Assembly: GCA_903834645.1 (NCBI GenBank)
Contig: CAILKA010000584.1
Span: 1 to 7,839 of the forward strand
DNA length: 7,839 nt
Source of the DNA: an uncultured beta proteobacterium
GTDB lineage: Bacteria; Pseudomonadota; Gammaproteobacteria; Burkholderiales; Burkholderiaceae_C
Direction: 5' to 3'
Below, one piece after another: positions 1 through 6,459 of the stretch; the stretch's first letter is position 1, and each line of letters opens with the position of its first letter. Under the pieces are notes generated by a model. It worked only from the letters and a program-made list of their open reading frames with translations. It did no database searches and had not been told where the DNA came from. Both the position numbers and the translations under genes were made by a program.

Positions 1-2
1 AG

Positions 3-587
<585 letters not shown>

Positions 588-619
588 GTCCCGCCCAGGC
601 AGCTGCTGCCTGAGACGAA

Positions 620-647
620 GCCCGCGGCCTGCGCCGCGGGCTTTTTT
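620..647 (+). terminator. Rho-independent terminator of the groL transcript
   Basis: A perfect 9-bp GC-rich stem (620-628 paired with 633-641, arm GCCCGCGGC) closes a 4-nt loop (629-632) and is followed at once by six T (642-647). It lies 32 nt after the groL stop and 26 nt before the next start, so it should separate groL from the phospholipase gene. Confidence 0.93.
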
Positions 648-659
648 CTTGGGCATCGC

Positions 660-665
660 GATAAT
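660..665 (+). promoter_or_regulatory. Candidate -10 element (GATAAT) for the patatin phospholipase gene
   Basis: GATAAT matches the sigma70 -10 consensus at 5 of 6 positions and stands out in very GC-rich DNA just past the groL terminator. No -35 match is visible 16-18 nt upstream, where the terminator stem lies. Transcription would begin near 672, almost on the ATG at 674, so it implies either a near-leaderless message or use of the in-frame GTG at 701. Proposed from position and match only. Confidence 0.35.
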
Positions 666-673
666 CCACGTCC

Positions 674-3070
674 ATGTTCCACACGCCCATCCCGCACGAG
701 GTGTGCATCGCGGCCCGGGCCCGTGCACCTTGGCTGGCCAGGCGGCTGGGCGGATGCCTGGCCGGCCTGTTGGCTGCATGGCTCGCGGCTGGAACCGCAA
801 GCGCCCAGCCCGCCATCTCCCCGTCCGACGGCTCCACGCCCGCCGGCTCCCGGCCCAGCGCGGCAACAGTCTCTGCCGGCCCAGCCACGCGCGCGGGATC
901 GCCCCCTGGCGCCGCCACACCGCGCCCGCGCATCGGCCTCGTGTTGTCCGGGGGCGGCGCACGCGGGCTCGCCCACGTGGGCGTGCTCAAGGTGCTCGAG
1001 CGCGCCGGGGTGCGGCCAGACGTGGTCGTGGGCACCTCGATGGGCTCGATCATCGGCGGCCTGTACGCCAGCGGCATGCGTGCCGGCGACATCGAGCGCG
1101 AGCTGCTGGCGGTGGACTGGTCGAGCGTGTTCTCGCAGCGCGTGGGTAGGCGCGAGCTGCCCGAGCGCCGCAAGGACCAGGACATCGAGATCTCGGCGGC
1201 CTTCGAGTTCGGCTGGCGAGATGGCGAGCTGCGCCTGCCGCAGTCGGCCGTGTCGAGCCGAGGCCTGGAGTCGCTGCTGCGCCGCTACGCGCTGCCGGTG
1301 CGGCTCATCGAACGCTTCGACGATCTGCCCATTCCGTTCCGGGCCGTGGCCACCGACATGGAGACGGGCCAGGCGGTCGAACTCGACTCGGGCGACCTGG
1401 CGATGGCCCTGCGTTCGAGCATGAGCGTGCCGGGCGTGTTCTCCCCGGTGGAGCACCAGGGCCGCATCCTGGGGGACGGCGGACTCGTCAACAACCTGCC
1501 GGTGGACCTGGCGCGGCGCCTGGGCGCCGACATCGTGATCGCCGTCAACGTGGGCACGCCCGTGGGTGGGCGCGAGACACTGGGCTCGGTCATCGGCCTG
1601 ACGGCACAGATGATCAACATCCTCACCGAGCAGAACGTGCAGCGCAGCCTCGCCCTGCTGCGCCCCGAGGACGTGCTGGTTCGGCCCACGCTCGAAGGGC
1701 TGAGCTCGGGTGACTTCGCCAGGACGGCCGACTTCATCCGGCTCGGGGAAGCAGCCGCTGCGGCCGCGCTCAGCCGGCTGACGGCACTGGCAGCCGTGTC
1801 GTCGCCGCCGGCAAGCTGGGGGGACAGGCCCGCCGCTGCGGCGACCCCCTCGAGACCGGCGCTGGCCTTCGTCGAGGTGGAGGGTACGCAGCTCGCCGAC
1901 CTGGACCGGCTGCGCAAGCAACTGCGCTCGGCGCCGGGCCAGCCCTTCGACGCCGGTGTCGCGGAGCAGGACGTACGTCGCCTGGCGGCCAGCGGCGACT
2001 TCCTGCGCACCGATTACCAGCTCGTGCGCCGCGCGGGCCGCGACGGCCTGGTCTTCGAGCTCGAGGACAAGCCCTGGGGCCCGCACTTCCTGCGCGTCGG
2101 GCTGGACCTGGCCACCGACTTCGCCGGAAGCAGCGGCTTCAACATCAAGATCGCGCACGACCGCCATTGGCTCACCCCCAACGGCACCGAGTGGCGCAAC
2201 AGGCTGCACCTGGGCGAATCCCCGTTCCTCGGCACCGAGCTCTACCACCCCTTGCGCTGGCGCGAGGAAGTCGCCCAGGACTGGTTCGTGTCCGGAAGGG
2301 CCTACACGGGCTTTCGGGTGCTCTCGCTGTTCGACCGCCAGGGCCAGGAGGCGGCCACCTTCAACCGCACACAGGGCGGGCTGGGCGCGGACATCGGCCG
2401 CGCCTTCGGCAGCTGGGGAGAGGTGCGTCTCGGGCCGAGCCTGACGGTGCAGCGCACGACCCCGCGTATCCTGAGCATATCGGGCGTGCGGAGCGCCCTT
2501 GGCGAGGTGCGCTACGAGGCGGGGCTGCGCCTGCGCGCGGTTTCCGACCAGCTCGATTACGCGATCTTCCCGCAGGACGGCTACCGCGCCGAGGCCGAAC
2601 TGACCGTGGGCCAGCGCCGCCTGGGCAGCGTGTCCGATGAGATGTACCGCATCTCCGCGGAGGGCACGTGGGTGCAAACGGTCGGCCGTCACACGCTGAA
2701 CCTCTATGCCCGCTCGGCGCTGTCGGACGAGTCTCCCAACCCTCTGGTGGGCCGTTTCACGCTCGGGGGCTTCCACAACCTGTCGGGCTACGCACCCGAG
2801 CAGGTCAACGGCAACCACATGCTGCTGCTGCGCGCCACCTGGTACATGCGGCTGAACCAGCAGGTGGCCCTCACGCGCGGATTCTTCTTCGGCGGCACGC
2901 TCGAGAGCGGCAATGCCTGGCTGCAGCGCGGCGAGGTGTCGCTGCGTGACCTGCGGCTGGGCAGCAGCCTGTTCGTGGGAGCCGACACCGGGCTTGGCCC
3001 CATGTACCTCGGCCTGACCTACGCGCCGGGAGGCAGCCCCGGCCTCGTCTTCTTCATCGGCCGGCCCTGA
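674..3070 (+). CDS. Patatin-like phospholipase with POTRA domain and C-terminal outer-membrane beta-barrel (type Vd autotransporter, PlpD-like)
   Basis: This is a 798-residue predicted lipid acyl hydrolase exported through the inner membrane and anchored in the outer membrane. Residues 1-44 look like a signal peptide: an Arg-rich start, a hydrophobic core at about 25-40 and a cleavage site near ASA-Q. A Pro/Ala/Ser/Gly-rich linker covers about 46-85. The patatin domain (about 86-345) shows the oxyanion-hole loop GGGARG (93-98), the nucleophile elbow GTSMG with Ser122, and DGG with Asp268, so the Ser-Asp dyad is complete. A second Ala/Pro-rich linker (about 370-396) leads to one POTRA domain (about 397-466) and an Omp85-like barrel (about 470-798). 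The order matches the Pseudomonas PlpD type. The last residue is Pro (FFIGRP), not the usual aromatic. The start is uncertain: ATG 674 has no Shine-Dalgarno sequence, and GTG 701 would give a shorter, more ordinary signal peptide. It appears monocistronic, between the groL terminator and a convergent gene. Substrate and release from the surface cannot be read from sequence. Confidence 0.9.
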   Translation: MFHTPIPHEVCIAARARAPWLARRLGGCLAGLLAAWLAAGTASAQPAISPSDGSTPAGSRPSAATVSAGPATRAGSPPGAATPRPRIGLVLSGGGARGLAHVGVLKVLERAGVRPDVVVGTSMGSIIGGLYASGMRAGDIERELLAVDWSSVFSQRVGRRELPERRKDQDIEISAAFEFGWRDGELRLPQSAVSSRGLESLLRRYALPVRLIERFDDLPIPFRAVATDMETGQAVELDSGDLAMALRSSMSVPGVFSPVEHQGRILGDGGLVNNLPVDLARRLGADIVIAVNVGTPVGGRETLGSVIGLTAQMINILTEQNVQRSLALLRPEDVLVRPTLEGLSSGDFARTADFIRLGEAAAAAALSRLTALAAVSSPPASWGDRPAAAATPSRPALAFVEVEGTQLADLDRLRKQLRSAPGQPFDAGVAEQDVRRLAASGDFLRTDYQLVRRAGRDGLVFELEDKPWGPHFLRVGLDLATDFAGSSGFNIKIAHDRHWLTPNGTEWRNRLHLGESPFLGTELYHPLRWREEVAQDWFVSGRAYTGFRVLSLFDRQGQEAATFNRTQGGLGADIGRAFGSWGEVRLGPSLTVQRTTPRILSISGVRSALGEVRYEAGLRLRAVSDQLDYAIFPQDGYRAEAELTVGQRRLGSVSDEMYRISAEGTWVQTVGRHTLNLYARSALSDESPNPLVGRFTLGGFHNLSGYAPEQVNGNHMLLLRATWYMRLNQQVALTRGFFFGGTLESGNAWLQRGEVSLRDLRLGSSLFVGADTGLGPMYLGLTYAPGGSPGLVFFIGRP

Positions 3071-3106
3071 GGGACGCACGCCGGATCGCAGGCGTGGCGG
3101 GTGCGC

Positions 3107-4000
3107 TCAGGCGGGTGCCGCCAGCGCCCGGGTGATTGCCTGCCACACGCGCTCGGGCTGCTCGTGCACGATCCAGTGGCTTGCCTCGGGCACGCGCACG
3201 ATCTCCAGCCGCGGCACCCAGCGTTCCAGGCCATCGAGCAGGCCCGGCAGCAGCGCACGGTCGCGCTCGCCCCACAGCACCGTGGTGGGCACGCGCACGG
3301 TGGTGAGCGCATCCGGGATCTCCAGCGTGTGCAGCGTGTCCTGCGGCGAGCGCGCGGGGCGCAGCGGGGAGGCGCGGTAGTAGTTGAGCCCACCGGTCAG
3401 GCCCATCGACCACACGGCGCGGTAGCGGGCGCGCATCGCCTCGTCGAGCCAGGCGTGCCCGCCCATTTCCTCGAAGAAGGGCCACAGCCGCGCGTAGTCG
3501 TTCTCGGCCAGCAGCTCCTCGGCGTCGGGCCGGCACAGGAAGTTCATGTAGGCGCTTGCGCGCTGCTGCTCGGGATTGCCTCGCAGCTCGCGCAGGAAGG
3601 TGGCCGGGTGGGGCGAGTTGATGATGAGCAGCCGCCGCATCAGCTGCGGCTGCACGGCCGCCAGGTTCCACGCCACCGCCCCGCCCCAGTCGTGCGCCAC
3701 GAGCAGGTCCACCGGGCCGCCCAGGGTCTCGATGAGCGCTGCCACATCGGCCACCAGGTGCCGCGGGCGGTAGGCCTCGACCTCGCGCGGGCAGGACGAG
3801 CGCTCGAAGCCGCGCAGGTTCGGCGCCACGCCCCGCCCGGCCGGAGCCAGCCGCTGCAGCATCTCATCCCACGCGAAAGCCGCCTCGGGGAAGCCGTGCA
3901 GGAAGAGCACGCGCGGGGCGCCCGAGCCCGCCGCACGGCAACTCAGCGTGACGCCATGCGGCAGCGCGATGTCGAAGGTCTCGATGCCGGGCGTGCTCAT
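3107..4000 (-). CDS. Alpha/beta hydrolase with Asp nucleophile, epoxide hydrolase-like
   Basis: This 297-residue protein has the alpha/beta-hydrolase fold and no signal peptide, so it is probably cytoplasmic. The oxyanion-hole motif HGFP is at 35-38. The nucleophile elbow is AHDWGG, placing Asp104 where serine hydrolases have Ser. The acid is probably Asp247 (WGERD) and the base His275 (EASHW). An Asp nucleophile marks epoxide hydrolases and haloalkane or fluoroacetate dehalogenases. The cap region has Tyr151 (AYMNF) and NYYR at 206-209, resembling the NWYR ring-opening tyrosine of epoxide hydrolases, so I favour that reaction (epoxide to diol) over dehalogenation. The natural substrate is unknown. 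The ATG overlaps the engB stop by 4 nt (ATGA) and has a good Shine-Dalgarno sequence inside engB, which makes this start firm and suggests coupled translation. It faces the phospholipase gene with 36 nt between the two stops and no clear shared terminator. Confidence 0.88.
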   Translation of the reverse strand: MSTPGIETFDIALPHGVTLSCRAAGSGAPRVLFLHGFPEAAFAWDEMLQRLAPAGRGVAPNLRGFERSSCPREVEAYRPRHLVADVAALIETLGGPVDLLVAHDWGGAVAWNLAAVQPQLMRRLLIINSPHPATFLRELRGNPEQQRASAYMNFLCRPDAEELLAENDYARLWPFFEEMGGHAWLDEAMRARYRAVWSMGLTGGLNYYRASPLRPARSPQDTLHTLEIPDALTTVRVPTTVLWGERDRALLPGLLDGLERWVPRLEIVRVPEASHWIVHEQPERVWQAITRALAAPA

Positions 4001-4659
4001 GGTTGCTCCACCCATTGACGCAGCGCCAGTGCCACGTCCTCCAGGCCCTCGCGCGTGAGCGCGGAAAACAGCGTCACGCCGATGTCGGCCTGGTCGGTGG
4101 CGTACGCTCCCAGGGCCTGCTGGGTCTGCGCCAGCGCAGCCTGTGCCTCGCGCCGGCTGAGCTTGTCGGCCTTGGTCAGCAGCAGCAGCAGGCGCACCTC
4201 GCCGGTGCCCACGCGCGGCGCCACGAACTCGAGCAGCTGCTGGTCCAGTTGCGTCAGGCCGTGGCGCGAGTCCACCAGCAGCACGATGCCCGCGAGCGAA
4301 GGGCGCTGCGCCAGGTAGTCGGCCATCACCTCCTGCCAGGCGCGCTTGGCGGTGCGGGCCACGGCTGCATAGCCATAGCCGGGCAGGTCGGCCAGCAGCG
4401 CATCGGGTGCGTCGCGCGGCCCAAGCGCAAAGAGGTTGATGAGCTGGGTGCGACCTGGCGTGCGCGAGGCGAAGGCCAGGCGCTTGTGCTGCGCCAGCGT
4501 GTTGATGGCGGTGGACTTGCCGGCGTTGCTGCGCCCGACGAAGGCGATCTCCGGAAGGCCCGGCGCGGGCAGCTGATCCAGGCGTGCGGCACTTGCCACG
4601 AACCGGGCTCCGTGAGCCCAGGCGAGCGCGTCGCGGGCGGGTCCGGCGATATCGTTCAT
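3997..4659 (-). CDS. engB: Ribosome biogenesis GTP-binding protein EngB (YihA/YsxC)
   Basis: EngB is a small cytoplasmic GTPase needed late in 50S subunit assembly. The 220-residue product shows all GTPase motifs in order: G1 GRSNAGKS (42-49), G2 Thr71 in TPGRTQ, G3 DLPG (91-94) within the family mark DLPGYGYA, G4 TKAD (162-165) and G5 FSA (198-200). Length and motif spacing are normal for the family. I chose ATG 4659. An in-frame GTG at 4689 would add ten residues (MSNQSILQWT) that do not resemble family N-termini and would cover the likely promoter. No Shine-Dalgarno sequence precedes 4659, and a good -10 element lies so close that the mRNA may be leaderless. A run of five CTG codons encodes five Leu just before TKAD. 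It is first in an operon with the overlapping hydrolase gene and divergent from cytochrome c4, a pairing I recall from other Burkholderiales. Confidence 0.96.
   Translation of the reverse strand: MNDIAGPARDALAWAHGARFVASAARLDQLPAPGLPEIAFVGRSNAGKSTAINTLAQHKRLAFASRTPGRTQLINLFALGPRDAPDALLADLPGYGYAAVARTAKRAWQEVMADYLAQRPSLAGIVLLVDSRHGLTQLDQQLLEFVAPRVGTGEVRLLLLLTKADKLSRREAQAALAQTQQALGAYATDQADIGVTLFSALTREGLEDVALALRQWVEQP
4006..4012 (-). promoter_or_regulatory. Ribosome binding site of the hydrolase gene, inside engB
   Basis: On the minus strand GGTGGAG precedes the hydrolase ATG, with GGAG 5 nt from the start codon. It lies in the final codons of engB (RQWVEQP), so ribosomes ending engB pass over it. 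This supports the start at 4000 and coupled translation. Confidence 0.7.
4177..4191 (-). repeat. (CTG)5 trinucleotide run within engB
   Basis: Five CAG units on the plus strand read as five CTG (Leu) codons in engB, in the hydrophobic strand before the TKAD motif. A change of whole units would keep the frame. It probably reflects codon preference. Confidence 0.6.
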
Positions 4660-4664
4660 GGTCC

Positions 4665-4670
4665 ATTGTA
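4665..4670 (-). promoter_or_regulatory. Candidate -10 element (TACAAT) for engB
   Basis: Read on the minus strand, TACAAT matches the -10 consensus at 5 of 6 positions and ends 5 nt before the engB ATG. Transcription would start at or next to the A of the ATG, giving a leaderless message. No -35 match is seen. It overlaps the oppositely directed candidate at 4669-4674. Confidence 0.4.
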
Positions 4671-4674
4671 AAAT
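4669..4674 (+). promoter_or_regulatory. Candidate -10 element (TAAAAT) for cytochrome c4
   Basis: TAAAAT matches the -10 consensus at 5 of 6 positions in the most AT-rich patch of the area. A start near 4681 would give a leader of about 38 nt before the ATG at 4719. No -35 is recognisable at the usual distance (4646-4651 reads GCGATA). Confidence 0.35.
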
Positions 4675-4718
4675 CGACTGGTTTGACACGCCCCGAGCAC
4701 CCCACCCGTCTGCATGCC

Positions 4719-5336
4719 ATGAAGTCCCAGATCGCCCTGCTCCTGGTCGCCCTCGTCGCCGGCTCCGCCCTGGCTGCCGAGACGAAGCCGGCCTTCAAGC
4801 CCGACCTGGCCAAGGGCCAGGCGATCGCATCGGGCGCCTGCTCGGCGTGCCACAGCATCGACGGCTCGCGCGGTGCGCCGGCCAATCCGATCCTCGCGGG
4901 CCAGCACCCCGAGTACCTGGCCAAGCAGTTGCAGGAGTTCAAGTCCGGCAAGCGCAAGAACGCTGTCATGGCGGGCTTTGCCTCCACGCTCAGCGAGGAC
5001 GACATGCGCCACGTCGCGGCCTTCTACGCGAGCAAGCAGGCCAAGCCGGGCGCCGCGAAGAACAAGGACACCATCCGCCTGGGCGAGCGCATCTGGCGCG
5101 GTGGTCTCGCGGACAAGGGCGTGCCCGCCTGCGCCGCCTGCCACGGGCCCGCTGGCTCGGGCATCCCGGCACAGTACCCGCGCCTGGGTGGCCAGCACGC
5201 CGAGTACACCGAGTCACAGATGCTCGGCTTTCGCTCCGGCAGCCGCGCCAACAACGCCCAGATGATGACCATCGCCTCCAAGTTGAATGACCTGGAGATC
5301 AAGGCGGTGTCGGACTACATCGCCGGCTTGCGCTGA
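4719..5336 (+). CDS. Diheme cytochrome c4
   Basis: This periplasmic electron carrier usually passes electrons from the bc1 complex or related donors to terminal oxidases. The 205-residue precursor begins MKSQ, followed by a hydrophobic Sec signal ending near ALA-AE (residues 18-21). Two homologous cytochrome c domains follow. The first heme site is CSACH (41-45) and the second CAACH (138-142). The likely axial methionines are Met84 (NAVMAGFASTL) and Met182 (NAQMMTIASKL), which align with each other and show the internal duplication. Each domain also carries a GQHPEY or GQHAEY block (61-66 and 159-164), typical of c4. Length is normal for the family. The ATG at 4719 is placed by the signal peptide; the open frame runs further upstream but through engB on the other strand. 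No Shine-Dalgarno sequence is visible. It diverges from engB and stands 126 nt ahead of msrP. The family is secure; the redox partner here is not known. Confidence 0.94.
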   Translation: MKSQIALLLVALVAGSALAAETKPAFKPDLAKGQAIASGACSACHSIDGSRGAPANPILAGQHPEYLAKQLQEFKSGKRKNAVMAGFASTLSEDDMRHVAAFYASKQAKPGAAKNKDTIRLGERIWRGGLADKGVPACAACHGPAGSGIPAQYPRLGGQHAEYTESQMLGFRSGSRANNAQMMTIASKLNDLEIKAVSDYIAGLR

Positions 5337-5462
5337 ACACGGCAGCGGGGCGCGGGAGCGCTCCGCGCGAACCCGGGCCTGTACACGCACGGCCCGGCGC
5401 CAGCGGCACGGGGCGGTTTGGCGTATGGTGCGGGGATCCCTCCGCAATCTCCTGACTTGCCC
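5337..5462 (+). other. Intergenic region between cytochrome c4 and msrP
   Basis: This 126-nt gap holds a 10-bp palindrome GGAGCGCTCC (5355-5364) that could form a short hairpin but has no T-run, so it is not a convincing terminator. A weak -10-like TATGGT (5424-5429) lies 33 nt before the msrP ATG without a matching -35. Whether msrPQ has its own promoter or is read through from cytochrome c4 cannot be decided from sequence. Confidence 0.4.
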
Positions 5463-6455
5463 ATGCATCCTCTGCGCGACCGGGGCTTCACGCACCCCAT
5501 CCCTTCCGAGGTCACCCCCCGCGCTGCCTATGAGCAGCGCCGCCAGTGGCTCAAGCTCCTCGCCGCCGGCGCGGCCGGCACGGCGCTGGCCACCTGGGCC
5601 GAGCGCGATGCGCGTGCCAGCACCACGGCTCCCGGCAAGCTTGCGGCGCTGCCCGGCGCGCGCAGCACGGTGGCGGGCGCGGTGACGATGGAGCGGCTCA
5701 CCCCCTATCAGGACGTGAGCACGTACAACAACTTCTACGAGTTCGGCACCGACAAGTCCGACCCGGCAAAGTACGCGAAGTCGCTCAAGACCCGGCCCTG
5801 GACAGTGCAGGTCGAGGGTGAGGTGCGCAAGCCGGGCACCTATGACATCGATGCCCTGCTCAAGCTCGCACCGATGGAGGAGCGCATCTACCGCATGCGC
5901 TGCGTCGAGGGCTGGTCGATGGTGATCCCGTGGGTGGGCTGGTCGATCGCGGAGCTGATCAAGCGCGTGGAGCCTACCGGCAACGCGAAGTTCGTGCAGT
6001 TCGTGACACTGGCCGACCGCGCGCAGATGCCGGGCCTGCGCTCCTCGGTGCTGGAATGGCCCTACGTGGAGGCGCTGCGGATGGACGAGGCGATGCACCC
6101 GCTGGCCATCCTCGCCTTCGGCCTGTACGGCGAGGTGCTGCCGAACCAGAACGGGGCGCCGGTGCGGCTCGTGGTGCCATGGAAGTACGGCTTCAAGTCG
6201 GGCAAGTCGATCGTGCGCATCCGCTTCGTGGAGAAGCAGCCCAAGACGAGCTGGGAGCTCTCGGCCCCGCAGGAGTACGGCTTCTACTCGAACGTGAACC
6301 CCACGGTGGACCACCCGCGCTGGAGCCAGGCCACCGAGCGGCGCATCGGAGAGGATGGGCTCTTCGCCAAGAAGCGCCCGACGCTGATGTTCAACGGCTA
6401 CGAGGCGCAGGTCGGGCAGCTCTACGCAGGCATGGATCTGCGCAAGCTCTACTGA
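5463..6455 (+). CDS. msrP: Protein-methionine-sulfoxide reductase catalytic subunit MsrP (YedY)
   Basis: MsrP is a periplasmic molybdopterin enzyme that reduces methionine sulfoxide in envelope proteins damaged by oxidants such as hypochlorous acid. It takes electrons from the membrane protein MsrQ. The 330-residue product carries a Tat signal with twin arginines 26-27 (QRRQWLKLLAAG) and a likely cleavage after ARA (residue 52), as expected for a cofactor folded in the cytoplasm. The core follows E. coli YedY closely: YNNFYEFGTDKSDP (88-101), RIYRMRCVEGWSMV (141-154) with the presumed molybdenum-ligating Cys147, NGAPVRLVVPWKYGFK (230-245) and NVNPTVDHPRWSQATER (277-293). Length is normal. ATG 5463 is preferred because an in-frame ATG at 5418 only adds fifteen residues in front of the Tat region. 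No Shine-Dalgarno sequence is visible. msrQ begins 4 nt after the stop. Confidence 0.96.
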   Translation: MHPLRDRGFTHPIPSEVTPRAAYEQRRQWLKLLAAGAAGTALATWAERDARASTTAPGKLAALPGARSTVAGAVTMERLTPYQDVSTYNNFYEFGTDKSDPAKYAKSLKTRPWTVQVEGEVRKPGTYDIDALLKLAPMEERIYRMRCVEGWSMVIPWVGWSIAELIKRVEPTGNAKFVQFVTLADRAQMPGLRSSVLEWPYVEALRMDEAMHPLAILAFGLYGEVLPNQNGAPVRLVVPWKYGFKSGKSIVRIRFVEKQPKTSWELSAPQEYGFYSNVNPTVDHPRWSQATERRIGEDGLFAKKRPTLMFNGYEAQVGQLYAGMDLRKLY

Positions 6456-6459
6456 CAGC

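Noticed and set aside
3071..3106. Shared two-way terminator between the convergent phospholipase and hydrolase genes
   Set aside because: I found no stable inverted repeat with T-runs in the 36-nt gap. The GGCCGGCC palindrome at 3059-3066 is inside the phospholipase codons and too short.
3101..4671. Plus-strand open frames of 305 and 222 codons opposite the hydrolase and engB
   Set aside because: The translations show no domain and mirror the GC-rich codon pattern of the real minus-strand genes.
4683..4688. Perfect TTGACA -35 hexamer on the plus strand before cytochrome c4
   Set aside because: Sixteen to eighteen bases downstream only CC/GT-rich sequence is found (4706-4711 reads CCGTCT), with nothing like a -10, and transcription would start at about the ATG itself.
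4001..5005. Upstream extension of the hydrolase frame to give a 632-residue protein
   Set aside because: The extra 335 residues lie out of frame over engB and antisense to the cytochrome gene. The ATG at 4000 has a good Shine-Dalgarno sequence and the hydrolase fold begins there.
5355..5364. GGAGCGCTCC palindrome after cytochrome c4 as a terminator or operator
   Set aside because: It is short, has no T-run and no second copy nearby; such palindromes are expected by chance at this GC content.
5214..6314. 366-codon minus-strand frame opposite msrP
   Set aside because: The His/Arg/Leu-rich product without motifs is a shadow of msrP, whose sequence follows E. coli YedY closely.
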